The translations under genes and the position numbers were made by a program. A stretch of DNA of 64,000 bases. Origin: DASXQK01 sp963724385. GTDB lineage: Bacteria; Pseudomonadota; Alphaproteobacteria; Dongiales; Dongiaceae. The notes beneath the pieces were generated by a model, which searched no databases, was not told the DNA's origin, and worked only from the letters and a program-made list of their open reading frames with translations. Positions 39,297-48,079 of the stretch are shown one piece after another (position 1 is the first letter of the stretch; each line of letters opens with the position of its first letter). Location: positions 1,488,001-1,552,000 of the forward strand of contig CAVRUJ010000002.1 in the NCBI GenBank assembly GCA_963724385.1. The letters run 5' to 3'.

Positions 39297-39402
39297 TGGA
39301 ACATTTTCCGCCGAAGCGGGCACCGGTTCGGCGCAGAAAATGCGACCAAACCAAGGAATCTGGAGCATGTTCCGATTCAATTGGATCGGAACATGCTTTA
39401 GG
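39297..39402 (+). repeat. Bipartite palindromic repeat, copy 2
   Basis: Hairpin A runs from ATTTTCCGCCGAA to TTCGGCGCAGAAAAT (39303-39341). Hairpin B is AGCATGTTCCGAT/ATCGGAACATGCT (39364-39397). It has the same order and spacing as copy 1 at 25285, with near-identical hairpin B. It lies between the convergent O-GlcNAc transferase and methyltransferase genes, where it could act as a bidirectional transcription or decay boundary. Confidence 0.85.
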
Positions 39403-40267
39403 CGAGCCGCTCGATCCACAGGCTCGATTCCTTCGCCCCGGCCAAGAGCGGCATGGCGCCGGCGGCGCTGGCCGCCACCTCCTCGGCCATGCGGCTGGCG
39501 GCAAAATGGCTGGCGAAAACGACGCGCCAGCCGCCGCCGGCGAGAAGTGCCGCCACCGCCAGCTGCTCGTTGTAGCCGCGCCAGGCCCATTCGGCCGGAT
39601 AGTCGTCGGGCAGGAACACGTCGTGGAAATGCACCAGCGCGCCGGCCGGCAGCTTGGGCAGGACCCGGTTGACGAGAAAATCGACGTCGCTTCCGGGCAT
39701 CAGCACATGGCTCGAATCGATGAACAGGATGTCGCCGGCGCCGAGGCCCGCGAAGGGCGCCTCGCCGCAGGCCGGGGCGACGGCGCGAATTGCCTTGGCG
39801 CCCGTGGCCGCGATGTCGGCGCGCGGGGCCGGATCGATGGACGTGAGTTCGCTCGCGAGGCCGGCATCGGCGATCGCCTCGGCCATGAAGCGGGTCGAGT
39901 GGCCCGAACCCACCTCGACGATCCGGCCGGGACGCCGGTCCCGGACCATGGCATAGGCCACGGCCGCATCCAGGCGCGGGAACCAGTCTTGGTCCCAGCG
40001 CGCATGCCGCGGCGCCACAGGCAGCGGCGCCAGGCTCTGAAGCAACCGGCCGAAATCCGCGCGCCGCTGAGCCATCAGGGTATCCAGCCACGGATAGCTG
40101 CCGCGCGCGCCGGCCGGCGCAAGATCGGCAGCATGGCGGTAGGGAATGAAAAAGCCGCGAGGCTTCACGCCCAAGACCGTGGCCAGGCCGAAAACGAGCC
40201 TGCGCCAGCGGCCGCGGCCCCAGAAGCCCTTGTCGACGGGGCGCGGCACCGGCCGGCCGGCACTCAA
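39398..40267 (-). CDS. Class I SAM-dependent methyltransferase (Methyltransf_24 type)
   Basis: A 289-residue protein. SAM motif I is IVEVGSGHSTRFMAEAI (about 116-132), then LTSIDPAPRADIA and DILFIDSSHVLMPGSDVDF. This matches the class of small-molecule or glycan methyltransferases found in surface polysaccharide loci. TTG start at 40267 overlaps the metallo-hydrolase stop by 4 bases (TTGA), so the two are co-translated. Substrate unknown. Confidence 0.82.
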   Translation of the reverse strand: MSAGRPVPRPVDKGFWGRGRWRRLVFGLATVLGVKPRGFFIPYRHAADLAPAGARGSYPWLDTLMAQRRADFGRLLQSLAPLPVAPRHARWDQDWFPRLDAAVAYAMVRDRRPGRIVEVGSGHSTRFMAEAIADAGLASELTSIDPAPRADIAATGAKAIRAVAPACGEAPFAGLGAGDILFIDSSHVLMPGSDVDFLVNRVLPKLPAGALVHFHDVFLPDDYPAEWAWRGYNEQLAVAALLAGGGWRVVFASHFAASRMAEEVAASAAGAMPLLAGAKESSLWIERLA

Positions 40268-41091
40268 GGGCTGAGCGTCATCCCCTCGCGCGCGACGAGG
40301 CTTCCCGGCCGCGCTTTTTCCAGCTCGGCCGCCATGGCATCCATGGCCGCATCGTCATGGCTCGGGTCGTGATGGAAGGCGACGAAGGTCTTGACGCCCG
40401 CCGCCTCGGCCAGCGCCAGCCCCTCGCGCCAGGTCGAATGGCCCCAGCCGACATAGTGCGGGTACTCTTCATCCGTATAGGTCGCATCGTAGATCAGCAG
40501 GTCGGCCCCCTGGATGAGCGCCAAGATGTTCCGATCATGCTCGCCCGGCCGATGCTCGGTATCGGTCACGTAGCAGATCGACTTGCCGGCATAATCGACG
40601 CGGTATCCCGTGGCCCCGTTGGGGTGGTTGAGGCGCGCGGTGCGCACCGTGACGCCGGGCTTGGGATGCAGCGTTTCCCCGGCGACGAAATCGTTGAAGC
40701 GGGTGACCGCGGAAAAGATCTCCACCGGCACCGGAAACAAGGGCGCCACCATCATGGCGCATACGGCATCGCGCACGCGGGCTTCCGGCAAAAGGTGACC
40801 GCCCCAGATTCTGACCTTGTTGGTCGCCTGGAACAACGGCTTGAAGAAAGGGATGCCCACCACATGGTCGAGGTGGCTGTGGGTGAGGAAGATGTCCATG
40901 TCCAGAGGACCCTGGGTCGTCAGATGTTGGCCGAGCGGCCTCAGGCCCGTCCCGGCGTCGAAGATCAGGATATGCTCGCCGCAGCGAATTTCGAGGCAGG
41001 AGGTGTTGCCGCCGTAGCGCTCATAACTCGGACCGGGGCAGGCAATGCTGCCGCGAACCCCCCAGAAGGTGACCGATAACGCCCCGCCCAT
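40264..41091 (-). CDS. Metallo-beta-lactamase-fold hydrolase
   Basis: A 275-residue MBL protein. The zinc motif is THSHLDHVVG (His71, His73, Asp75, His76). Further metal ligands are in VTDTEHRPGEHD and IYDATYTDEE, with a final His in AFHHDPSHDD. The N-terminal VTFWGVRGSIACPG resembles the RNase Z/phosphodiesterase-like branch (3',5'-cyclic nucleotide phosphodiesterase class II or ElaC relatives). ATG start at 41091. It is coupled to the downstream methyltransferase. The substrate is not known. Confidence 0.85.
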   Translation of the reverse strand: MGGALSVTFWGVRGSIACPGPSYERYGGNTSCLEIRCGEHILIFDAGTGLRPLGQHLTTQGPLDMDIFLTHSHLDHVVGIPFFKPLFQATNKVRIWGGHLLPEARVRDAVCAMMVAPLFPVPVEIFSAVTRFNDFVAGETLHPKPGVTVRTARLNHPNGATGYRVDYAGKSICYVTDTEHRPGEHDRNILALIQGADLLIYDATYTDEEYPHYVGWGHSTWREGLALAEAAGVKTFVAFHHDPSHDDAAMDAMAAELEKARPGSLVAREGMTLSP

Positions 41092-41127
41092 CGACGAAAA
41101 AAAACAGAAAGCGCGCGGGAGGGCAAG

Positions 41128-41240
41128 CGGCTAGAACATGTTCCGGTCCAGTTTGACTCGGAACATGTTCTAGTTTTGTTGGTTTGGTCGCATTTTCTGC
41201 ACCGAACCGGCGCCCACTTCAGCGGAAAATGCTCCGGCCA
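41128..41240 (-). repeat. Bipartite palindromic repeat, copy 3 (inverted)
   Basis: Hairpin B is CTAGAACATGTTCCG/CGGAACATGTTCTAG (41131-41145 with 41159-41173), a perfect 15-bp stem. The spacer contains TTGGTTTGGTCGC, the complement of GCGACCAAACCAA in copy 2. Hairpin A follows, between CATTTTCTGCACCGAA and the AGCGGAAAATG arm ending at 41231. This is the reverse complement of copies 1 and 2. It occupies the divergent gap between the MBL hydrolase and the MFS transporter. Confidence 0.85.
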
Positions 41241-41278
41241 TTGCATCACGCGTTTCCAGCCGGCAGTCTCGCTGCCGC

Positions 41279-42487
41279 ATGACCAGCGATCGTACCGACT
41301 GGACGGCGGTGGCCTTCGGCATTTCGCTCGCCTGCCTGGTCGCCTTCCAGCAGTTCAAGCTGCCCCCAGTGCTGCCCGCCATGCTGGCGGCCTACGGATG
41401 GGACCGGACCCTTGCCGGCGGATTCATGTCGGTTTACGCGGTGGCCGGCCTGGCGCTCTCCATCGCCGTCGGCCGAAGGCTGCAACGCGAAGGGCCCATG
41501 GGCGCGCTGCTCGCAGCCTTCGGCCTGCTCATCCTCGGCAATCTACTGACCCTGCTCGATCCGGCTTCAGGCATCCTCGTTCTTCTCGCGCGCGGCCTGG
41601 AGGGCATCGCTTTCGCGATCGGCGCCATTGCCGGCCCTGCCATCGCCTATCGCAGCACCAGTCCACGACATATGGGTTTGGTTGTGGGCCTCGCTGCCGG
41701 CTGGATTCCCGTCGGCCAGCTCCTGGCGAGCGCCTTCAGCTGGCTGCTGCCCGCCTGGCAGGGACTCTGGCTCATTGCGATCGCGATGACCGTGGCCATG
41801 GGACTGTGGAGCGCAGCTTTGCGCCACCACGAGTCGTTTGCCCGTCCGGCTGCGAGCGCGGTCCACGACCGTCCGCGTCCAACCGCGCGCCAACGCGTGC
41901 AGCTCGTGATGGTCGCCGGCATCTTCCTCCTCTGGTCGATGCAGTATTTCGCCTTCATGACATGGCTGCCCCAGTATCTGGTGGAGATCGTCCATCTGGG
42001 CACGGGCCAGGCGGCGCTCGGCTATGCCATGCCGGTGGCCGTGCTGCTGGGATTCAACCTGCTGACCGGCCTTGTGCTGGGCGCCGGTTTTCCCCTTGGA
42101 CCCCTGCTCGCCCTGGCGCTCGCTTCCCAGGCCGCCGTCTGGTGGTTCATCCCCGGGATCAACGGGCCGGCGAGCGGCATCGCGCTGCTGATCGTCTACG
42201 GCATCGGCGCGGGAATCACTCCCACCTGCCTCTTCGGCTTGCCCGCGGTGCTGCTGGGCCAGGCGGGGGCGCCGACCGCTTATGCCTTTGTCATGACGGG
42301 ACGCAATATCGGGGTGCTGCTCGGCCCCATCCTGCTCGCCGAAGTGACGAAGCGCGCCGCCGGCTGGGCTCCCGTCTGGCCGCTGTTCGGCAGCACCACG
42401 GCACTGACCGTGCTCGCGGCGATGGCCCTGGCGGCAACGCTCCGACGTGCGCACAGGCCTTCCTTCGGCGTGCCGCGGTCGCCCTGA
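41279..42487 (+). CDS. MFS transporter
   Basis: A 402-residue major-facilitator protein with about 12 hydrophobic segments. The first helix pair is separated by a loop leading to SIAVGRRLQREGPMGALLAAFG, and a long central loop with charged residues lies near 185-205. Helices 10-12 include YAFVMTGRNIGVLLGPILLAEV. It resembles CynX/NimT-like or uncharacterised sugar/anion MFS carriers, but no substrate motif stands out. ATG at 41279. Divergent from the MBL gene; the palindromic repeat copy 3 lies in between. Confidence 0.85.
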   Translation: MTSDRTDWTAVAFGISLACLVAFQQFKLPPVLPAMLAAYGWDRTLAGGFMSVYAVAGLALSIAVGRRLQREGPMGALLAAFGLLILGNLLTLLDPASGILVLLARGLEGIAFAIGAIAGPAIAYRSTSPRHMGLVVGLAAGWIPVGQLLASAFSWLLPAWQGLWLIAIAMTVAMGLWSAALRHHESFARPAASAVHDRPRPTARQRVQLVMVAGIFLLWSMQYFAFMTWLPQYLVEIVHLGTGQAALGYAMPVAVLLGFNLLTGLVLGAGFPLGPLLALALASQAAVWWFIPGINGPASGIALLIVYGIGAGITPTCLFGLPAVLLGQAGAPTAYAFVMTGRNIGVLLGPILLAEVTKRAAGWAPVWPLFGSTTALTVLAAMALAATLRRAHRPSFGVPRSP

Positions 42488-42882
42488 CTTCAGCAGGATA
42501 AAATGCGGCAGAGTGAGGTAGCCCGGTTCTCCGGACAGGTTGAATCAGTCACTCTGCGCGAGTTTTCATATGCTCGCCGAGATTCTGCGGCTAATCGCCG
42601 AACAGAGGCGGCCGCCTGATCCAGCACCAGCGCGACGCGCGGGCGGTCATTATGACTTGCAGCAAGAACCATGGAAGAGGAGCGTCTTGATGAGGGCAAT
42701 TTTGGCGCTTCCCAAACGCCACCTCCGTTCTCGACGGCGGCTCCAGCAACCTGGCATTCCGAACCACGGCCCGCTCTTGTAAATGCCATCGGATGACAGC
42801 AATCTTGGGTCAGAAAGCTGATCATCCGGTGGATGTCGGCTAGGGAGCTTCCACATGGCGCGGAGCACGAGAGAATAAATTG
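42488..42882. other. Gene-poor, lower-GC stretch before the GT8-like gene
   Basis: About 395 bases with lower GC than the surroundings and no convincing gene. A leftward frame of 162 codons (42978-42490) and a rightward one of 80 codons lack coding character: Cys/Ser/Arg-rich translation, no ribosome-binding site, no family motif. It may hold decayed sequence or the promoter of the gene at 42883. Confidence 0.5.
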
Positions 42883-43770
42883 ATGAACAACAACGCGGCA
42901 AAAATCATCGTCATCTCGGGCGCCAACTCTGCCTACAGCCGCCTCCTTTCTGGACTGCTGGCTTCTATTGAGAATCACGCCAGGACCGACAAGATCGATA
43001 TCGGCATTTTCGACTTGGGACTCGATGGTGTCTTCAAAATGAGTCTCAAGAGGCGCGGGTTCTCAGTCGTCGCGCCCGATTGGGACTATCCGCTGAAGCT
43101 GTTTAAAGAGAAGCCACCGGCCTTTTTTAAGGCGATGACCACCAAGCCGAATTTGCGACGCCATTTTCCAGGCTACGATGTTTATCTCTGGATTGATGCC
43201 GATGCCTGGGTCCAGGACTGGGCTGCGGTAAGGCTATATGTGGATGCCGCTTTGCGTTCTGGCTTTTCGGCCACACCTGAAGTTGATCGAAGCTATAGTG
43301 AGCATTACAGTACTGGCTCTGTCCTTAAATGGCGCTACAATTGCTATCGAACCTGTTTCGACGAAGCGGTGGCAGAGCGCCTGTCGCTGCTGCCGATTGT
43401 AAACGGCGGCGTCTTTGCCGGGCGGGTCGATGCTCCGCACTGGGATGTCTGGTCCCGCACTCTTCGAGAAATAATCGAACGCATCAAGGAGCCGTATTTT
43501 TACTCGGAGCAGACCGCCCTGAACTACACTATCCGAAATGGCGACTTCGAGACGGCGTTTTTGCCGTCGACTTGCAACTGGATGTGCAATCGGGCCCTTC
43601 CACTATGCAGCGAAGACGGCGCCGTTCTTCTTGAGCCGCAGCCGCCATTCAACCGCATTGGGATCATTCATATGACGGCCGACACGAAGACGGGTGAGGA
43701 GAAGCTGCTTGATATCAATAGGGTGGTTCACGTTCGGCCTCTTGCGCATGTATCGACCGAAAATGTTTAG
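42883..43770 (+). CDS. GT8-like glycosyltransferase, lower GC than neighbours
   Basis: A 295-residue protein. DxD motif Asp105-Ala-Asp107 in YLWIDADAWVQDW, as in retaining family-8 and related GT-A enzymes. Later PIVNGGVFAGR and YFYSEQTALNYTIRNGDF fit a nucleotide-sugar/acceptor pocket, and the C-terminus has IIHMTADTKTGEEK. No signal or membrane segment. The base composition is distinctly more AT-rich than flanking genes (many AAA, ATT and TTT codons), and it stands alone between gene-free stretches, suggesting acquisition by transfer. The start at ATG 42883 is preceded by GAGAG; a TTG one codon earlier is also possible. Confidence 0.72.
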   Translation: MNNNAAKIIVISGANSAYSRLLSGLLASIENHARTDKIDIGIFDLGLDGVFKMSLKRRGFSVVAPDWDYPLKLFKEKPPAFFKAMTTKPNLRRHFPGYDVYLWIDADAWVQDWAAVRLYVDAALRSGFSATPEVDRSYSEHYSTGSVLKWRYNCYRTCFDEAVAERLSLLPIVNGGVFAGRVDAPHWDVWSRTLREIIERIKEPYFYSEQTALNYTIRNGDFETAFLPSTCNWMCNRALPLCSEDGAVLLEPQPPFNRIGIIHMTADTKTGEEKLLDINRVVHVRPLAHVSTENV

Positions 43771-43882
43771 CTGCGCTGCGGCATCCAAGAGTTCTGGAGA
43801 CAAAGAGAGATTGATTGATTGAGACGCTTCAGAGCGAAAACGGGCTGCAATTTTTCGCCTGGGGTGCATCCAAACTGGTAAC

Positions 43883-44596
43883 TCACGGCACCAGCCGATA
43901 GCCGCCCGGCTCCGTCACCAATATCTCCGCTTGCGAGGGATTGCGCTCGATCTTCTGGCGCAGGCGATAGACATGGGTCTCCAGCGTGTGGGTGGTGACG
44001 CCGGCATTGTAGCCCCAGACCTCGCCCAGCAGGGTCTCGCGCCCGATCACCCGCTGGCCGGCGCGATAGAGGAATTTCAGGATCGCCGCCTCCTTTTCGG
44101 TCAGGCGGATCTTCTTGCGCGTCGCCTGCTCGACCAACATCTTCGCGCTGGGGCGGAAGCTGTAGGGCCCGATGGTGAAGACCGCGTCCTCGCTGTGCTC
44201 ATGCTGCCGCAGTTGCGCGCGCAGGCGCGCCAGCAACACCCCCATGCGGAACGGCTTGGCGATGTAGTCGTTGGCGCCGGAATCGAGGCCGAGGATGGTG
44301 TCGGCGTCGCTGTCGGCCGCGGTCAGCATGATGATGGGCGAGGTGACGCCCGCGCGGCGCATCAGCCGGCAGACCTCGCGCCCGTCCATGTCGGGCAGGC
44401 CGATATCGAGGAGCACCGCATCGAACCGCTCCTTGCCGGCGAGATCGAGCGCGCTGCGTCCGTTCTCCGCCTCGCGGCAATCGAACTGCTCCACCAGGCG
44501 CAGCTGCTCGGCCAGCGACTGGCGCAGGGCCTTGTCGTCATCGACCAGAAGCAGGCGCCTCGCGGCCGCCGGCCGGTCCATCGCTGCACTGCTCAT
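43883..44596 (-). CDS. OmpR/PhoB-family response regulator
   Basis: A 237-residue two-domain regulator. The receiver (about 14-130) has acidic DDD in LLLVDDDKALRQ, phospho-Asp in DAVLLDIGLPDMDG, and Lys in YIAKPFRMGVLLARL. The C-terminal winged helix (about 140-235) contains LTEKEAAILKFLYRAGQRV and the recognition helix THTLETHVYRLRQKIE. No kinase gene is adjacent, so it is an orphan in this window. It is divergent from ribA. Targets unknown. Confidence 0.9.
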   Translation of the reverse strand: MSSAAMDRPAAARRLLLVDDDKALRQSLAEQLRLVEQFDCREAENGRSALDLAGKERFDAVLLDIGLPDMDGREVCRLMRRAGVTSPIIMLTAADSDADTILGLDSGANDYIAKPFRMGVLLARLRAQLRQHEHSEDAVFTIGPYSFRPSAKMLVEQATRKKIRLTEKEAAILKFLYRAGQRVIGRETLLGEVWGYNAGVTTHTLETHVYRLRQKIERNPSQAEILVTEPGGYRLVP

Positions 44597-44803
44597 GATT
44601 GCATTCCTCGCAGGCGCCGTCCGCCGGTTCTCGGGCCCTCAGCCGTAACGCCCGGCGCGCCGCGGTCGTCAAATGTCATGGGACCCCATCACTCCGTTGA
44701 GGGTTGGAAAACGTCCCGCGAGGTGAGATAACACCCGGACGCCGAGGGTGCAAGCTGGGCCGCCGCTGGCACCTTGCACCACCTTTTCGAGGACAATCTG
44801 AGG

Positions 44804-45943
44804 ATGCCCGAATCGACTGCCCATCGCCGGAAACCGACTGGCCGGCGCGCGCTTGCCGCCGTGGATCGGGCGATCGCCGAGATGAGGCGCGGCGCGCCGG
44901 TCATCGTTGACGACGGCGCGGCGGCCTCGGTCGTGCTTGCGGCCGAGACCCTGGAGCGCGAGGGCATGAAGCGCCTGCTGGCCCTCGGCGCTGCCGGCGC
45001 CTGGCTCGTGCTGACGCCGCAGCGCGCCGCGGCGCTGGGCCCGCCGCCCTCGGGCGGGAGCGTCGCCATGTTGCCCGTCGGCCTGCCGACGGCGGCCGAG
45101 GCTCTGCGCCAGTTGGCCGACCCGACCGCGGAGTCCGGCCCCTTTGCCTTGCCCACGCCGGCCAACACGGCGAGCGCGCCGCGGGCCGCCGCCTATGCGC
45201 AGGCGGCCATCGAGCTCGCCAAGCTCGCCCGGCTCCTGCCAGCCGTGGTGCTCGGCATGCTGCCGCCCGGCGGCGATACCCTCGAGCTTGCCGCGGCCGA
45301 GGACATCCTGAGCGTGAGCATCGGCGAGATCGCCGGCTATGAGACCCTGGCCGCGCGCAGCCTGACCCAGGTGGGCGAGGCGCGCGTGCCGCTGGCCGGC
45401 GCCGAGAATGCGCGCATCGTCGCCTTCCGGCCGGCCGATGGCGGCATCGAGCATCTCGCCATCGTCATCGGCACGCCGAGCGCCGAGGAGCCCGTGCTCA
45501 CCAGGCTGCATTCGGCCTGTCTCACCGGCGATCTCCTGGGCTCGCTGCGCTGCGACTGCGGCGACCAGCTGCAGGGCGCGATTGCCGAGATCGCGCGCCA
45601 GGGCGCCGGGCTGCTGCTCTATCTCGCCCAGGAGGGACGCGGCATCGGCCTCATCAACAAGCTGCGCGCCTATCGCCTTCAGGATCGCGGCGCCGATACG
45701 GTGGAGGCGAACCTCCAGCTCGGGTTCGATGCCGACGAGCGGATCTATCTTCCCGCCGCCGAGATGCTGCGCCAGCTCGGCTTCCCCGCCGTGCGCCTGA
45801 TGACCAATAACCCGGCGAAAGTGGCCGGGCTCGCGCGATCGGGCATCACCGTGGTCGAGCGCGTGCCGCACGTGTTTCCCTCGAACCGCCATAACGAAGG
45901 CTATCTGGAAACCAAAGCGACCCGCTTCGGTCACATGTTCTGA
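44804..45943 (+). CDS. ribA: GTP cyclohydrolase II with extra N-terminal domain
   Basis: A 379-residue protein. The C-terminal half (about 180-379) is GTP cyclohydrolase II, the first enzyme of riboflavin synthesis, opening GTP to 2,5-diamino-6-ribosylamino-pyrimidinone 5'-phosphate. Zinc ligands are Cys239, Cys250 and Cys252 (ACLTGDLLGSLRCDCGDQ). Catalytic EGRGIGLINKLRAY and LMTNNPAK are present. The first ~180 residues look like a worn DHBP-synthase (RibB)-related domain, without a clear RibB active site. Start at ATG 44804; a TTG at 44774 is the alternative. Confidence 0.92.
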   Translation: MPESTAHRRKPTGRRALAAVDRAIAEMRRGAPVIVDDGAAASVVLAAETLEREGMKRLLALGAAGAWLVLTPQRAAALGPPPSGGSVAMLPVGLPTAAEALRQLADPTAESGPFALPTPANTASAPRAAAYAQAAIELAKLARLLPAVVLGMLPPGGDTLELAAAEDILSVSIGEIAGYETLAARSLTQVGEARVPLAGAENARIVAFRPADGGIEHLAIVIGTPSAEEPVLTRLHSACLTGDLLGSLRCDCGDQLQGAIAEIARQGAGLLLYLAQEGRGIGLINKLRAYRLQDRGADTVEANLQLGFDADERIYLPAAEMLRQLGFPAVRLMTNNPAKVAGLARSGITVVERVPHVFPSNRHNEGYLETKATRFGHMF

Positions 45944-46007
45944 TACTCTTTGTCGGCAGTGTGCCGGTCTTGCCGAGCGTGCCTGATGCACCCACCTTGG
46001 ACACAGC

Positions 46008-47063
46008 ATGACCGACGCTTCGGATCCCCTGCCGCCTGAAGAGACGCCGACTCCTAAGCCGCCCCCGGCGGCGCAAGAATCCGCCGAGGCATCGGCTTCC
46101 TCGGAAGCCTCTGCCCAAGCCAAGCCCGAATCCCCGATCCATCGGCGCTGGCGCCTCAGGCTTTCCCATGCCGCCATCGCCGTAGTCGTGGCGGTACTCC
46201 TGCTCTATTACCCCGTCGGCATGCTGATGATCAGCCGGATCGATGACGACCCCGGTTTCGGGCCCGGCACGGTCGAGGACGGCGCCAGCCACGCCGTCGC
46301 GATCGCCGCCGCCCTCATCGACCGCGAGGTCGACCAGCATGCCTGGCCGGCCAGCGATCCCTTCTTCTATCCGGGCGCGGCGCTCGACAACATGCCCAAC
46401 TTCCAGACCGGGATCATTTACGCCCTCAGCCGCTTCGCCGTCGACATGACGGACCAGATCGGCCGCACCCGGGGCTCCAGCCAGGCCGACCCCGATCTCG
46501 ACAAGGCCGCGGGCCTGCTGAAATACCCGCCCAACGTCTGGATCTTCGATCCGGCCACCTCCTGGGCGCCCACCGCCTCGTCCCAGAGCCAGTACCGGGC
46601 GGCGCGGCGCGCGCTGCTGTCTTACAACGACAAGCTCGCCAGCCATCAGGCGGTGTTCGAGCGCCGGGCCGACAACCTGCTCTCGTCCCTCGACAGGTTC
46701 GCGGCCGACCTCGGCTCGACCTCCGCGATCCTCGATCAGCAGATCCGCGATCACTCGGGCGATTTCGTCGATTTCCACGCCGACGACGTGTTCTACAACG
46801 CCAAGGGCAAGCTCTATGCCTATGCCCTGCTGTTCCGGGAGCTCGGCACCGACTTTGCCAATGTGATTGCCGAGCGCGACCTCAAAGGGGTCTGGGACCA
46901 GACCGGGAAGAGCCTGTTCGAGGCGGCGTCCTTGCGCCCGCTCATCGTCATCAACGGCCGGCCCGACGGCCTGTTTCTGCCCAACCACCTGGCTGTCGAA
47001 GGCTTCTACCTGCTCCGCGCCCGGACCCAGCTGCGCGAAATCACCAGCATCCTGGCGAAATAG
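46008..47063 (+). CDS. DUF2333 family membrane-anchored protein
   Basis: A 351-residue protein. A Pro/Glu/Ser/Ala-rich cytoplasmic N-terminus (1-50) is followed by one transmembrane helix (about 53-75, AIAVVVAVLLLYYPVGMLMI) and a long periplasmic domain beginning SRIDDDPGFGPG. It matches the conserved DUF2333 family (DPFFYPGAALDNMPNFQTGI, PPNVWIFDPATSWAPTASS), which has no established function. It may belong with the TauE operon downstream (90-base gap). Confidence 0.82.
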   Translation: MTDASDPLPPEETPTPKPPPAAQESAEASASSEASAQAKPESPIHRRWRLRLSHAAIAVVVAVLLLYYPVGMLMISRIDDDPGFGPGTVEDGASHAVAIAAALIDREVDQHAWPASDPFFYPGAALDNMPNFQTGIIYALSRFAVDMTDQIGRTRGSSQADPDLDKAAGLLKYPPNVWIFDPATSWAPTASSQSQYRAARRALLSYNDKLASHQAVFERRADNLLSSLDRFAADLGSTSAILDQQIRDHSGDFVDFHADDVFYNAKGKLYAYALLFRELGTDFANVIAERDLKGVWDQTGKSLFEAASLRPLIVINGRPDGLFLPNHLAVEGFYLLRARTQLREITSILAK

Positions 47064-47152
47064 GCGGCCAAGGCGCCGCGCGGGCTTTGCGCCCGGCGAT
47101 CCCGCCTGTAAGGTTGATTCAATTTAGGAAACCTTGGCCTTCCGGGCGTGCG

Positions 47153-48076
47153 ATGCAGGTCTACCTGCCGATCGCCGAACTGTCTGTGAATCTGTTCCTG
47201 CTGCTCGGCATCGGCGGCGGGGTCGGCCTGCTGTCCGGCCTGTTCGGAATCGGCGGCGGTTTCCTCATGACTCCCCTCCTGATCTTCATCGGCGTGCCGC
47301 CGGCCGTCGCCGTGGCGACCCAGGCGAACCAGGTCGTGGCCTCGTCGGTCTCGGGCGTGCTCGCCCATTGGAGCCGCGACAACGTCGATTTCAGGATGGG
47401 GCTGGTCCTGCTCGCCGGCGGCTTCGCCGGATCGACCGTGGGCGTCGGCCTGTTCAGCCTGCTGCGCCATTTCGGCCAGGTCGATTTGGTGATCAATCTC
47501 TTCTACGTCGTGTTCCTGGGCTTCATCGGCATCGCCATGTTCGCCGAAAGCGCCCGCGCTCTCTGGCGCCAGCGCCGGCGAGGCCCGGTGATGCGCAAGC
47601 TGCACGAGCATACCTGGGTCCATGGGCTGCCGTTGAAGATGCGCTTTCGCAAGTCGCGGCTCTACATCAGCGCCCTGGTGCCGGCCGGGATCGGCTTCTT
47701 CGTCGGCATCCTCTCGGCCATCATGGGCGTGGGTGGCGCCTTCATCATGGTTCCGGCCATGATCTACCTGGTCGGCATGCCGACATCGGTCGTCGTCGGC
47801 ACCTCGCTGTTCCAGATCATCTTCGTCGCCGCCAACGTCACCTTCCTCCAGGCGGTGCAGAACCAGACCGTCGACTTGGTGCTGGCGCTCGCCCTCACCG
47901 TGGGCGGCGTGATCGGGGCCCAGATCGGCGGGCGGCTCGGCGCGCGCCTGCCGGGCGAGCAGATGCGGTTCCTCTTGGCGGCTCTCATCCTGGCCGTCGC
48001 CGGCGCGCTTGCCTATCAGCTGGGCGTCAGGCCCGTCGATCCCTATTCGGCCGTCTGGCTGGCGCCGGAGGGATAG
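47153..48076 (+). CDS. TauE/SafE-family permease (sulfite/sulfonate exporter type)
   Basis: A 307-residue inner-membrane protein of 7-8 helices. The two repeated family motifs are LSGLFGIGGGFLMTPLLIFI and GILSAIMGVGGAFIMVPAMI. Family members export sulfite, sulfoacetate or related anions. The ATG at 47153 follows a short AT-rich gap; a longer frame from 47087 is not needed. The next gene, the TIGR02186 partner, follows after 3 bases, an association common in alphaproteobacteria. Confidence 0.88.
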   Translation: MQVYLPIAELSVNLFLLLGIGGGVGLLSGLFGIGGGFLMTPLLIFIGVPPAVAVATQANQVVASSVSGVLAHWSRDNVDFRMGLVLLAGGFAGSTVGVGLFSLLRHFGQVDLVINLFYVVFLGFIGIAMFAESARALWRQRRRGPVMRKLHEHTWVHGLPLKMRFRKSRLYISALVPAGIGFFVGILSAIMGVGGAFIMVPAMIYLVGMPTSVVVGTSLFQIIFVAANVTFLQAVQNQTVDLVLALALTVGGVIGAQIGGRLGARLPGEQMRFLLAALILAVAGALAYQLGVRPVDPYSAVWLAPEG

Positions 48077-48079
48077 GCC

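Noticed and set aside
36712..39504. A 930-codon open frame antisense to the O-GlcNAc transferase fusion
   Set aside because: Long antisense frames are expected in GC-rich DNA. The plus-strand gene has full domain motifs, and the antisense translation has none.
42490..42978. A 162-codon minus-strand frame before and across the start of the GT8-like gene
   Set aside because: It overlaps a clear gene, has no ribosome-binding site or family motif and has a composition unlike coding sequence.
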